Part shown: piece after piece, positions 51,516 to 60,515 of the stretch
Numbering within the stretch: position 1 is the first letter of the stretch
Layout: every line of letters starts with the position of its first letter
Assembly: GCF_009770985.1 (NCBI RefSeq)
Contig: NZ_WSRW01000004.1
Span: forward strand, 1 to 64,000
Source of the DNA: Mucilaginibacter lacusdianchii
Lineage (GTDB): Bacteria > Bacteroidota > Bacteroidia > Sphingobacteriales > Sphingobacteriaceae
DNA length: 64,000 nucleotides
Reading direction: 5' to 3'
Translations under genes and position numbers: made by a program
The notes under the pieces: model-generated
What the model saw: only the letters and a program-made list of their open reading frames with translations
Told to the model about the DNA's origin: nothing
Databases searched by the model: none

Positions 51516-53378
51516 TTATTTTTCAAACCTTTCGGCTAATTCATTTAAGGTAAAAGTACTGATTACCGGCTTGCCGTTTATAGCCAAATTTGGCATCTGG
51601 CAGGCAAATAGCTGGTCTATCAGTAAATTCATTTCTTCCTGCGTAAGTTTGGTGCCGGCTTTAGTAGCTGCATTACGGGCCAATGTACGGGCCAGCGTGT
51701 CGCGTTTATCTAACTTTAATATAGCCAGATTGTTTTTAAAGCCCTCCAGCAAATCTTCCAGCAGTTGGTGCTCATTGGTGGTGTTTACATCGGCCGGAAC
51801 GCCTTCTACTACCACCGTGTTTTTACCAAACTCGCGAATGTCAAAACCCAGCGAGCGTATATCAGGCAGTAATTCACGCAGTAGCTCAAAATCAGCAGCA
51901 TTTAGGGTTACTGTTTGCGGAAACAAACTTTGCTGGCTGATACCTGAATGGTTTTGCAGTTGCTGCAAAAAGCGCTCGTACAAAATACGCTCGTGTGCCG
52001 CTTGCTGGTTAATGAGCATAAACCCCGATTTTATTTGAGACAGAATAAAACGGTTATGTATCTGGAATAATTGCCGCTCGCTGTCTTTACTTACCTGTTG
52101 GTTATTAATCTCAAAGGTTTCTGCAGGCAGTAGCTCTTCCTGTTTGCGGTCTTCTTGCTTGCTTATTTCATAAAGCGTGTTCCAGTTTTGTGGTATGCCG
52201 GTTTTAAATGGATTACTGTCAGACTGAAACACTGGCTCGCGTGGTTCGCGGGTGTTTTTTTGCTCGTTGGCAAACGGGTTAAAATCTGGATTAAAGGTAA
52301 CACTGGGTGGTACAATCTCATTCAGCGGCTTATGCGTAATCAAATGCTCAATGCTGTTTTCCTGGTCAAAATCGAGCGTTGGTGTGATGTTGTAACGGCC
52401 CAGTGAGCGTTTAACTGCCGAGCGGATAATGGCATAAATGGCCTTCTCGTCCTGGTACTTGATTTCGGTTTTGGTAGGATGTACGTTGATATCAATTTTA
52501 CTTGGGTCAATATCAATAAACAGCACATACAGCGGAAAACTTTCTTCGGGCAACAATTCTTCAAAAGCCGTAAGCACCGCATGGTTCAAATAAGCATCCC
52601 TGATAAAACGGTTGTTTACAAAAAAGAATTGTTCGCCACGTGTTTTGCGGGCAAATTCGGGCTTGCCTACAAAGCCGCGCAGTTTAATGATAGTGGTATC
52701 TTCTTCAACCGGTACCAAACGCTGGTTGTAGTTGTTGCCAAACAAGTGCACAATACGCTGCTTTAACGTAGCGGCCGGCAAGTGATAAACTTCCTGCCCA
52801 TCGTGGTGCAGCGTGAAGAATATTTGCGGATGCGCTAAAGCCACACGCTGAAACTCGTCAATAATATGACGCATCTCTACCGAATTACTTTTTAAAAAGT
52901 TACGGCGGGCGGGTGTATTGTAAAACAGGTTTTTAACCGAGATGGATGTTCCGGCACTGGCAGCACAAGCTTCCTGATTAATTACTTCCGAACCTTCAAT
53001 AGTAATGCAGCTGCCCAGTTCATCTTCATGGCGGCGGGTTTTCAGTTCAACCTGTGCAATGGCCGCAATAGAAGCCATAGCCTCGCCCCTAAAACCCATG
53101 GTGCGGATGGCAAACAGATCTTCGGCCTTGCGTATTTTAGAGGTAGCATGCCGCTCAAAACACATACGTGCATCGGTTGCACTCATGCCGCAGCCGTTGT
53201 CAATCACCTGTATCAGCGCCTTACCGGCTTCTTTTAAAAGCAGTTGTATTTTATCGGCTCCCGAGTCGATGGCGTTTTCTACCAGTTCTTTCACAGCAGA
53301 AGCAGGTCGTTGTACTACTTCGCCGGCGGCAATCTGGTTGGCCACGGCATCCGGTAAAAGCTGTATTATATCAGACAT
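51516..53378 (-). CDS. mutL: DNA mismatch repair protein MutL
   Basis: MutL couples mismatch recognition by MutS to downstream steps. The 620-residue protein has the GHKL ATPase N terminus: PDAVANQIAAGEVVQRPASA, KELVENAIDSGA (catalytic Glu, Mg-binding Asn), DNGCGM and TMGFRGEAMASIA. The S5-like fold domain follows with NTPARRNFLKSNSVEM and DINVHPTKTEIKY. The C-terminal dimerisation domain begins about 435 with QIHNRFILSQIKSGFMLI. The endonuclease-type motif reads NQQAAHERILYE instead of DQHA(x)2E(x)4E, and the CPHGRP-type zinc motif is replaced by LAINGKP, so latent endonuclease activity looks doubtful. Two adjacent ATGs exist; I use the second. It heads a leftward operon-like run with two rhomboids. 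Confidence 0.97.
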   Translation of the reverse strand: MSDIIQLLPDAVANQIAAGEVVQRPASAVKELVENAIDSGADKIQLLLKEAGKALIQVIDNGCGMSATDARMCFERHATSKIRKAEDLFAIRTMGFRGEAMASIAAIAQVELKTRRHEDELGSCITIEGSEVINQEACAASAGTSISVKNLFYNTPARRNFLKSNSVEMRHIIDEFQRVALAHPQIFFTLHHDGQEVYHLPAATLKQRIVHLFGNNYNQRLVPVEEDTTIIKLRGFVGKPEFARKTRGEQFFFVNNRFIRDAYLNHAVLTAFEELLPEESFPLYVLFIDIDPSKIDINVHPTKTEIKYQDEKAIYAIIRSAVKRSLGRYNITPTLDFDQENSIEHLITHKPLNEIVPPSVTFNPDFNPFANEQKNTREPREPVFQSDSNPFKTGIPQNWNTLYEISKQEDRKQEELLPAETFEINNQQVSKDSERQLFQIHNRFILSQIKSGFMLINQQAAHERILYERFLQQLQNHSGISQQSLFPQTVTLNAADFELLRELLPDIRSLGFDIREFGKNTVVVEGVPADVNTTNEHQLLEDLLEGFKNNLAILKLDKRDTLARTLARNAATKAGTKLTQEEMNLLIDQLFACQMPNLAINGKPVISTFTLNELAERFEK

Positions 53379-53497
53379 CAAAAAAATCCCTCTCTATTTC
53401 GATGCTAAATTAATTATTTGACGGCATAACTTTACTTTTGAATACTTGTATATAGTTTTGCAAGATTGTACGTTTAATAAATTCTGTAGCTGAAACG

Positions 53498-55132
53498 ATG
53501 AGAAAACTTTGGCCTGTGCTATTAGCAGCGGTTTTTGCTGCCTGCCAAAAAAAAGAATATAATGCCGATTTACTGGTAAAAAATGCCACAGTTTATACGG
53601 TTGACAGTAATTTTACCACAGCCGAAGCTTTTGTAGTAAATGCAGGCAAAATAGTTGCCGTAGGCAAGGCCGATAGCCTTGAAAAAATATACTTGGCCCG
53701 TCAGGTGGTTGATGCTGGCGGCAAACCCGTCTATCCGGGTTTTATCGATGCCCATACCCACTTTTACCGTTATGGTTTAAGTTTACAGCAAGTGAACCTG
53801 GAAGGTACATCAAGCTGGGAAAGCATACTCGATTCTGTACAAAACTATGCCGACCGTAACCCCGAGGGCTGGATTGTTGGCCGCGGGTGGGACCAAAACG
53901 ATTGGACTGTAAAGCAATTTCCGAATAAAGCCAAGTTGGATTCGCTGTTTCCGGTGCGGCCTGTAATTTTGAGCAGGGTAGATGGGCATGCAGCCATCGC
54001 TAACCAGGCAGCATTGAATATTGCCGGTATAAAACCCGGTCAAAAGCTTAACGGTGGCGAAATTGAAACAATTAATAGCAAGCTCACTGGCATTTTAATA
54101 GATAATGCTGTGGGCTTGGTAACCCACAAAATTCCGGAACCTACCGAGCAGGTTACCCAGTCGGCTCTGTTAAACGCACAGCAAAACTGCTTTGCCGTAG
54201 GCTTAACTACAGTAGATGATTGCGGGCTGGATCATCCCATGATCAATACCATTGCCGAATTGCAGCATAAAGGCTCGCTAAAAATGCGCATGTATGTAAT
54301 GCTGTCAGACAATGAAGCGAACATTGAATACTTGTTTAAACATGGCATTTACAAAACGCCAGGCTTAAATGTGCGTTCATTTAAAGTTTATGCCGATGGT
54401 GCATTGGGCTCACGCGGGGCCTGTTTGTTGCAAGATTATAGCGACCAAAAAGGCTGGCGCGGCTTTTTACTGAATACGCAGCAACATTTTGAGGATGTGG
54501 CTCAACGCATTGCAGCTAAAGGTTTTCAGATGTGTACGCATTGCATTGGCGATTCGGCCAACCGTGTGATGCTGAAAATATATGCCAATGCCTTGAAAGG
54601 TAAAAATGATCGCCGCTGGCGCATTGAGCATGCCCAAATCATCGCGCCCGAGGATATGCATTACTTTGGTGATTACAATATTATCCCTTCTATACAGCCT
54701 ACACATGCTACTTCGGATATGTATTGGGCCGGGCAGCGTTTAGGTAACGAACGTTTAAAATCGGCCTATGCCTTTAAACAATTGATGCAACAAAACGGCT
54801 GGATACCGCTGGGAACTGATTTTCCGGTGGAAAACATCAATCCGCTATACACTTTTTATGCTGCGGTAGAACGTAAGGATATGAAAGGACTGCCGCCAAA
54901 TGGTTTTCAATCTGACAACGCCTTGAAACGTATAGAAGCATTGCGGGGCATGACCATGTGGGCTGCCCGCGCTAATTTTGAAGAAAAAGAAAAAGGCAGT
55001 ATAGAACCCGGTAAGTATGCCGATTTTGTGATACTGGAGCAGGACATTATGAAAGCTAAAGGCGGTGATCTGCCTAAAATAAAAGTGCTGAAAACGTATG
55101 TTAATGGTGAAAAAGTGTATGAGAAGAAGTAG
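53498..55132 (+). CDS. amidohydrolase (YtcJ-like) lipoprotein
   Basis: A 544-residue metal-dependent hydrolase of the amidohydrolase superfamily, YtcJ/Amidohydro_3 type. It starts with a lipoprotein signal whose Cys16 is in VFAACQKKE, so it is probably anchored in an envelope membrane. ADLLVKNATVYTVDSNFTTA is the composite N-terminal beta part, GFIDAHTHFYRYG has the first metal ligands (His-x-His), and ILSRVDGHAAIAN, DDCGLDHPM, THCIGDSANRVML, RIEHAQIIAPEDM and PLGTDFPVENINPL carry the later ligands, with YADFVILEQDIM at the C terminus. The likely substrate class is an N-acyl or amide compound. The next gene starts within its last codons, so the two are translationally coupled. Confidence 0.92.
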   Translation: MRKLWPVLLAAVFAACQKKEYNADLLVKNATVYTVDSNFTTAEAFVVNAGKIVAVGKADSLEKIYLARQVVDAGGKPVYPGFIDAHTHFYRYGLSLQQVNLEGTSSWESILDSVQNYADRNPEGWIVGRGWDQNDWTVKQFPNKAKLDSLFPVRPVILSRVDGHAAIANQAALNIAGIKPGQKLNGGEIETINSKLTGILIDNAVGLVTHKIPEPTEQVTQSALLNAQQNCFAVGLTTVDDCGLDHPMINTIAELQHKGSLKMRMYVMLSDNEANIEYLFKHGIYKTPGLNVRSFKVYADGALGSRGACLLQDYSDQKGWRGFLLNTQQHFEDVAQRIAAKGFQMCTHCIGDSANRVMLKIYANALKGKNDRRWRIEHAQIIAPEDMHYFGDYNIIPSIQPTHATSDMYWAGQRLGNERLKSAYAFKQLMQQNGWIPLGTDFPVENINPLYTFYAAVERKDMKGLPPNGFQSDNALKRIEALRGMTMWAARANFEEKEKGSIEPGKYADFVILEQDIMKAKGGDLPKIKVLKTYVNGEKVYEKK

Positions 55133-56939
55133 TTGCGCTTTACTGGCAACTGTTGTTGGCGGATTTATTTTACTAAGTACAGCCTGTGCCCAAATACCAC
55201 CGTTGCCGGCGGGAGCGGCCTATGTAACGGAAGAAAAGCAGCTGGAGCAATCGACCGTATTGTTAAATAACGAGGATAAAGTAATACCGCTGCAAGACCT
55301 GGATAAAATTAATGTTGCCAGTGTGCGCTTTAGCCATAACAATGCACCGGTGTTTGACAGTTTACTTAATAAGTATACACTGGTACACAGCTTTAATGGC
55401 TTAACTTATTCGGGTTTAACCGGCGCCAGCAAGTTGTCCGACGATTTAAAACTGTACAACACCGTTATTTTGCAACTCACCGATGCCGATTTATCGAACA
55501 ATCAGGTGCTGGATTTTATTAGTGTAAACACTAAACTCAAAAAGCTGATTATCGCCTATTGGGGAAATGGTAGGGCTTTAACCCAGATGAATGAGGTAAC
55601 TGCGCCTATATTATGGACAAATGGTACTACGCCGCTGGCGGCATCATATCTGGCACAAGCTATTTTTGGTGGCGTAGCGGTTACGCAAAAACTGAATAAA
55701 ACTTTTTTAGCCAAGTATAGTTCGGGTACAGGGTTTTTAACCGCAAAAACCCGTTTGCAATACAGTGTGCCCGAAGATGCAGGCATAAACGCGGCCAACC
55801 TGTTGCCGATAGATAATATTGCTCGCGAAGCTATTGGCGACCAAGCCACACCCGGCTTTGTGGTGATGGCGGTAAAAGATGGTAAAGTAATATTCAATAA
55901 AGCCTACGGCTACCACACTTATGCTAAAGCTGAGCCCGATAAAATAACCGACATTTTTGATCTAGCTTCCTGTACCAAAATATCAGCCACTACAATGGAG
56001 GTAATGCAGTTGGTGGAGCAAGGCAAGCTAAACTTGGACTCGACCATGGGCAGTTATCTGGCCTCGGCACGGAATACTAATAAAAATACCATTCGGGTAC
56101 GCGAGCTGATGCTGCACCAAGCAGGACTGATCCCTTACATTCCGTTTTATCAAAGGATTAAGCCCGCTGATCACAGTTCTGATTCCTCGGCCGCTTATCC
56201 TACCAAGGTAGCAGATGGCTATTATATGCGTAAAGATTATTACCGCGATGTAATGCTGCCCCAAATGTTGAATACCGGTTTAAGAGTACGCGGACAATAC
56301 GAGTACAGCGACCTGAGCATGTACTTTATGAAAGAGATTGTGGAAACCATTACCGCTACGCCACTGAACCAGTACGTACAGAATAATTTTTACAACCCAT
56401 TGGGTATGCAAACTGCCGGTTTTTTGCCGCGCAACCGTTTTAGTCGCGATCGAATTCCGCCAACCGAAAATGATACTTATTTCAGACGTACACTGGTGCA
56501 GGGTTATGTGCATGATCAAGGAGCAGCTATGGCCGGTGGGGTATCAGGTCATGCTGGTTTATTTGCATCAGCTAACGATTTGGCTATTCTTTACCAGATG
56601 GTGCTGAATGGTGGTACCTACGGCGGTGTTCAGTACTTTAAACCCGAAACGGTAGAACAATTTACCACTAAACAATCGGCCGTAAGCAGGCGCGGTTTGG
56701 GTTTTGATCGTTGGGACCCGGTTACCAGCAAGCATTATCCATCTGATTTTGCCTCGCCGCAAACCTTTGGGCATACCGGCTATACCGGCACTTGTATCTG
56801 GGTAGATCCGAAATATAATTTGGTATATATTTTCCTGTCTAACCGTGTTTATCCTAAAGATTCCATGCTCCTAAACAGCCGCCGAATCCGTGCCCGTATT
56901 CAAGATGTGTTTTATCAGGCGATTGAAAAGGGATTGTAA
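55119..56939 (+). CDS. serine hydrolase (class C beta-lactamase fold) with GH3 C-terminal-like N region
   Basis: A 606-residue exported protein. The ATG at 55119 opens the signal MRRSSCALLATVVGGFILLS and lies inside the amidohydrolase stop region; an upstream in-frame ATG at 55098 gives seven more residues. Residues about 35-210 (EEKQLEQSTVLLNNEDKVIP and TVILQLTDADLSNNQVL) resemble the C-terminal domain of family 3 glycoside hydrolases. The beta-lactamase/transpeptidase-like domain follows: catalytic SCTK (Ser284, Lys287), YEYSDLSMYFM as the Tyr-x-Asp/Asn motif, and FGHTGYTGTCIWVD near the C terminus. In Bacteroidota, GH3 catalytic domain, GH3 C domain and beta-lactamase are often fused into proteins of about 1000 residues. 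Here the GH3 catalytic part is missing, but the signal peptide is intact. It is probably an esterase or peptidase. Confidence 0.87.
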   Translation: MRRSSCALLATVVGGFILLSTACAQIPPLPAGAAYVTEEKQLEQSTVLLNNEDKVIPLQDLDKINVASVRFSHNNAPVFDSLLNKYTLVHSFNGLTYSGLTGASKLSDDLKLYNTVILQLTDADLSNNQVLDFISVNTKLKKLIIAYWGNGRALTQMNEVTAPILWTNGTTPLAASYLAQAIFGGVAVTQKLNKTFLAKYSSGTGFLTAKTRLQYSVPEDAGINAANLLPIDNIAREAIGDQATPGFVVMAVKDGKVIFNKAYGYHTYAKAEPDKITDIFDLASCTKISATTMEVMQLVEQGKLNLDSTMGSYLASARNTNKNTIRVRELMLHQAGLIPYIPFYQRIKPADHSSDSSAAYPTKVADGYYMRKDYYRDVMLPQMLNTGLRVRGQYEYSDLSMYFMKEIVETITATPLNQYVQNNFYNPLGMQTAGFLPRNRFSRDRIPPTENDTYFRRTLVQGYVHDQGAAMAGGVSGHAGLFASANDLAILYQMVLNGGTYGGVQYFKPETVEQFTTKQSAVSRRGLGFDRWDPVTSKHYPSDFASPQTFGHTGYTGTCIWVDPKYNLVYIFLSNRVYPKDSMLLNSRRIRARIQDVFYQAIEKGL

Positions 56940-56960
56940 AGTGTTTTAATAATTGAAGGA

Positions 56961-57000
56961 AGCCTTGTTGTTACTTAATTGTAACCGCAAGGCTTTTTTG
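56961..57000 (+). terminator. terminator of the serine hydrolase gene
   Basis: AGCCTTG and CAAGGCT pair, with inner GTTAC/GTAAC, followed by TTTTTT, 21 bases after the stop. Confidence 0.85.
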
Positions 57001-57060
57001 TTTGTGCATGTTTCGTTTGGTGGTTCTCTTGGTTAGTGCTTTGACTTCGTTTAGTATTCC

Positions 57061-57430
57061 ATTAGGATAGGGATGTGATTGAACCACAACCTGTGGATGT
57101 CACTTTCTTTTTTACCGCAAAAAAGAAAGTAACCAAAGAAAAAGCTCTCGGCCGCACCTTCTTTCTACTCAAGACAGTACTTGTACTTAAGTCAGTAGTT
57201 ACCGAAAGAAGCTGAATGCCGATTCTTTGTTGTGGTTCGTTCTGCTGGTGCTTGATGTTAAATGAAAAGGATAAAAACAGAAAGAAGCGCAAAGGCCCGC
57301 TATCGCGCCCGGGCCGGCGGCGGCCTGCAGCGTTGGATAGGGATCGCGAGAGCTAGGCGTTTTTGTTTCTTTTGTGGCTATGACAAAAGAAATAGCCTCT
57401 GCGGCAATGAGCAGACGAAGTGAGTAAAGG
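57061..57430. repeat. hairpin-rich non-coding stretch, possible dispersed repeat or RNA
   Basis: Hairpins in order: CCACA/TGTGG (57084-57096), ACTTTCTTTTTT/AAAAAAGAAAGT (57102-57130), CTTCTTTC/GAAAGAAG (about 57159-57211) enclosing a near tandem repeat of ACTCAAGACAGTACT and ACTTAAGTCAGTAGT. A GC-rich block lies near 57290-57345, then TTTCTTTTGT/ACAAAAGAAA (57366-57392). Base composition changes sharply inside it. I recall similar sequences in other genomes of this group, but this is from memory and untested. Confidence 0.45.
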
Positions 57431-57564
57431 CCTACAGAAAGAAGTTAACTAACAGCACTAAGCAAACATGAATAGCACAATCTACTTATTGCTGAAATAT
57501 TTAAATTGCTTCGATATCTAATGCACATTCCGCCGCTGTTTCGCAATGGCATAATTTAATAAAA

Positions 57565-57599
57565 CAAAAAAGCCCCAACAAATTAATGCTGAGGCTTTC
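57565..57599 (-). terminator. terminator of the yfhO operon
   Basis: On the minus strand AGCCTCAGCA pairs with TGTTGGGGCT (two wobble positions) and is followed by TTTTTT, about 20 bases past the stop. Confidence 0.75.
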
Positions 57600-57618
57600 A
57601 TATCTAATTAAAAGGAAC

Positions 57619-60129
57619 TTATGCTTTCTTAGCCACTACTGTATCTTTTTTCCTATACTCAGTAAAGGCTACACCTGCTAACAGCAGCACCAAAATAATA
57701 GAGCTGGCTAAAGAAATGCCCTCACCGGTATAGTACGAGGTTGGGTGGAAGGTGAATTCTATTTTGTGATTACCCACCGGTATTTGTGCGGCACGTAAAA
57801 CGTAATCTACTCTGAAGAAAGGTTGCTCTACACCATCAATGGTCATCTTCCAGCCTTTATCATAAAAAATTTCAGAAAACACTGCCGTTTGCTTGGCACG
57901 TGTGCCGGCTTCATAAACCAAATGTTCGGGGTTGTAGGTTACCAGCTTAATTGTTGCTGCATCATCAAAGTCAGTTGCCTTGGCATCAATTAAGTTAGTA
58001 TAACGCTTGTCTACAATGGCTTCGTTTTTCGGGTCAAAGCTGCTGATGGCCTGCATCTCCTCGTCGGCGTTTTTAGCTACTTTTAAGCTTTTAACAAACC
58101 ATGCATTACCGCAGGCGGTAGGGTTGGCTTGCATACGGGCCGATTGTGTTTTAGGGTCGGCAGTGATGATATACTTAGTGTTCAGCATATCTAATACATC
58201 CTGATTAACGCTTTTGCTGAATTGATTTTCAATCAATTCCTGGAAACGTTTAAGCTTGGCCGCATGGTAACCACCAACTGTTTTGTGGAAATAAGAAGCT
58301 GTAGCATCCGAGAAGGTTCCGCCACCCAAAGTGGTATCAAACACGCGGAAGTCAGGGTCAGTATCACGCATAATAAACTGATCAACCTCACGAGGTTTGA
58401 AGGGCTGCTCCAGGTCTTCTTTCGCAATAAAGTTGTCATCTTTTAGGTAGCGTTTATCAATGCCCCACATGTCAACCAAGGTAAGCGCAAACAGGATCAC
58501 CGAAGCGATGGTAATGTTAATCTTTTGTTTAGTGTATGCCCAAAGTACTCCGAATGCTAATATGATAAATACTAAAGTCCTTATAGCATCAGTGCGTTCA
58601 AGGTTAGTTCGGTCTTTTACAATGGCGTTGGCTACATTGTTAGCTAATGTATTATCACCCTGAAAAGCTTGGGTCAAGTAGTTAATCCCTTCCTGTGAGT
58701 TTTGTGTTCTAAAACTCAATAATGCACTAGGTAAAACAATCATTAATAATGTAAGTCCTCCTGTGATGTAAAGTGACAATAAAAGCTTTTTTGTAATGGT
58801 TGTTCTGTCGGTAGCTGTTAACACTTCTTGTACAGCAAGGAAAGCTAATATGGGAAAGCATAGGCCTGCTATCACTAGAGTTGACTCAACTGCCCGGAAT
58901 TTATTATAAAGTGGGAAATAATTAAAGAATAAGTCTGATATGAAAGGAAAATTCTTACCAAATGACAGGAATATGCTTAAAAGGGATGCTGCTAATAACC
59001 ACCACTTAATCCGGTTTTTAACTATAAGTAATCCCAACACAAATAAAAAACATACAATTGCACCAAAGTACCATGGGCCTCCAGTGCCTGGTTTATCACC
59101 CCAGTAAGTAGAGAATCCTGGAATACTGCCGATTTGATTAGCATATGCAACAGCTTGATCTTCTGGTAGCTGCTTGTCTAAGAATACTTGTGCTGTTGCT
59201 GATGTTTTATCTAATCTTTCCGTACCACTACCGCCGCCGTAAGCATTTGGCACTAAAAAGGTAATACACTCGCCAACACCCTGGCTCCAGTTGTAGGCAT
59301 AATCGCGGTCAACACCGGTTGATTGTGGTGCACCGGTAGTAGAATGCTGGGTTAAGTTAGATTTACCACGGATACTTTCTTGGCCATATTCATAAGTTGT
59401 CCACAGCATGGCAGCATTTACCGCAACGGCTAAAAGTGTAGCAGCGCTCAGGTAGCCAACTGATTTTAAAAAGCCGGCTGTTTGCTTGGCTTTGATAGCA
59501 TGGTACAACTCGATACCTATAAAAATCAATATAGCCAACAACAGGTAATAGGTCATTTGGATGTGGTTTGACCGTATTTCCATCGACAAAAAGAACGCTG
59601 TTAGCGCAGTACCCAGCAAGTAGCGTCCGCGTAGCGTTAAAATGATGCTGGCAATAATAGGGGCAAAAAAGGCAATAGCGTATGCCTTGTTGCTGTGGCC
59701 GGCACCAATAATAATAAAATTGTATGATGAAAAAGCAAAGGCAATAGCACCTGCGGCAGCCAACCATGGGTTAAGCTTTAGTACGCAAAACAGCAGGTAG
59801 GCACCTAGTAAATAAAGTAAAACCGTATCTACCGGGTTAGGAAAAATGGTTTTCATCACATCAACAACATAAGTAGTGATGTTGTATTGATACTTAACCC
59901 ATATTTGGTAAGATGGCATACCGCCAAACATACTGTTGGTCCATAAAGGAGCTTTGCCGGTTTTCTCCTTTACATCCATAATCTCTTTTTGCATGGCCCG
60001 GGCCTGCACCACATCACCCTGATACAAAGCCTGACCTTTGAATACAGGGGTGAAATAAACAAATGAGATTGCTACAAAAATCCCGATAATGGCCAAGTGA
60101 ATGCCATTGCGCTTAAACCAGTTGCTCAT
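57619..60129 (-). CDS. YfhO family multispanning membrane protein
   Basis: An 836-residue polytopic protein of the YfhO family. It starts with a cytosolic NWFKRNGIHL and a first membrane helix, then the conserved extracytoplasmic TPVFKGQALYQGDVVQARAM and WTNSMFGGMPSYQIWVKY, about 13 membrane helices, and a large C-terminal extracytoplasmic beta part with FRVFDTTLGGGTFSDA, YHKTVGGYHAAKL and the final helix before EYRKKDTVVAKKA. YfhO of Gram-positives glycosylates wall teichoic or lipoteichoic acid; the C-type glycosyltransferase layout suggests transfer from a lipid-linked sugar. The acceptor in this phylum is unknown. It is the last gene of an operon with a small membrane protein and DUF4834. 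Confidence 0.92.
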   Translation of the reverse strand: MSNWFKRNGIHLAIIGIFVAISFVYFTPVFKGQALYQGDVVQARAMQKEIMDVKEKTGKAPLWTNSMFGGMPSYQIWVKYQYNITTYVVDVMKTIFPNPVDTVLLYLLGAYLLFCVLKLNPWLAAAGAIAFAFSSYNFIIIGAGHSNKAYAIAFFAPIIASIILTLRGRYLLGTALTAFFLSMEIRSNHIQMTYYLLLAILIFIGIELYHAIKAKQTAGFLKSVGYLSAATLLAVAVNAAMLWTTYEYGQESIRGKSNLTQHSTTGAPQSTGVDRDYAYNWSQGVGECITFLVPNAYGGGSGTERLDKTSATAQVFLDKQLPEDQAVAYANQIGSIPGFSTYWGDKPGTGGPWYFGAIVCFLFVLGLLIVKNRIKWWLLAASLLSIFLSFGKNFPFISDLFFNYFPLYNKFRAVESTLVIAGLCFPILAFLAVQEVLTATDRTTITKKLLLSLYITGGLTLLMIVLPSALLSFRTQNSQEGINYLTQAFQGDNTLANNVANAIVKDRTNLERTDAIRTLVFIILAFGVLWAYTKQKINITIASVILFALTLVDMWGIDKRYLKDDNFIAKEDLEQPFKPREVDQFIMRDTDPDFRVFDTTLGGGTFSDATASYFHKTVGGYHAAKLKRFQELIENQFSKSVNQDVLDMLNTKYIITADPKTQSARMQANPTACGNAWFVKSLKVAKNADEEMQAISSFDPKNEAIVDKRYTNLIDAKATDFDDAATIKLVTYNPEHLVYEAGTRAKQTAVFSEIFYDKGWKMTIDGVEQPFFRVDYVLRAAQIPVGNHKIEFTFHPTSYYTGEGISLASSIILVLLLAGVAFTEYRKKDTVVAKKA

Positions 60130-60197
60130 TTAATTCTATTGGAGTCAAAAATATTTCCCCAAAAATAGAAAAATGGCCGATAATAGAAACGATTAGT

Positions 60198-60509
60198 TTA
60201 TAAGGTGTTGGGTGTATTGCAATGCAATGCTGCCACGCCCAGCAAGTAGTATATAATGCCCAGCCCTAATATGCTTACTACGTAAATAACTTGTGTTTTA
60301 CGTTCTGCAAATTCATCTAAGTTACGACGTATGGTAAAATAATTATAAGCTGCCAGTCCGGCCAGTATAACCCAAAAAAACCAATGAAGGCCTGTGCAAG
60401 ATGAACACATTTGTACCCCGAGGGCAAAAACAATGTAATTGGAAATAATGATGGTGCTTAGCGCCTGTGTGCTGTAATTGCGGTCTTTAAAAACGTTTCC
60501 GGGTATCAT
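60198..60509 (-). CDS. small membrane protein (103 aa), unknown family
   Basis: About 103 residues with three hydrophobic segments: TIIISNYIVFALGVQMCSSC, GLHWFFWVILAGLAAYNYF and VIYVVSILGLGIIYYLLGVA. A short basic loop TIRRNLDEFAERKTQ lies between the second and third, suggesting that loop is cytosolic. The pair of Cys in the first segment (MCSSCTG) and another near the end (LHCNTP) might form disulphides. I do not recognise a named family. It lies six bases after the DUF4834 gene and 68 before yfhO on the same strand, so it probably belongs with them and may assist the YfhO protein. This is inference from position. Confidence 0.7.
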   Translation of the reverse strand: MIPGNVFKDRNYSTQALSTIIISNYIVFALGVQMCSSCTGLHWFFWVILAGLAAYNYFTIRRNLDEFAERKTQVIYVVSILGLGIIYYLLGVAALHCNTPNTL

Positions 60510-60515
60510 GGCTGG

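Larger units (their letters stand above)
56940..57618. other. intergenic, 679 bases, largely structured
   Basis: Contains the terminator of the previous gene (56961-57000), a structured stretch at about 57061-57430 and a terminator for yfhO (57565-57599). I see no credible protein gene; a 76-residue open frame on the minus strand at 57062-57292 falls in the structured part and looks accidental. Confidence 0.7.

Noticed and set aside
57062-57292. 76-codon open frame on the minus strand
   Set aside because: It is made of the hairpin sequences (runs such as FFFAVKKKVTS) and has no coding-type composition; treated as part of the non-coding block.
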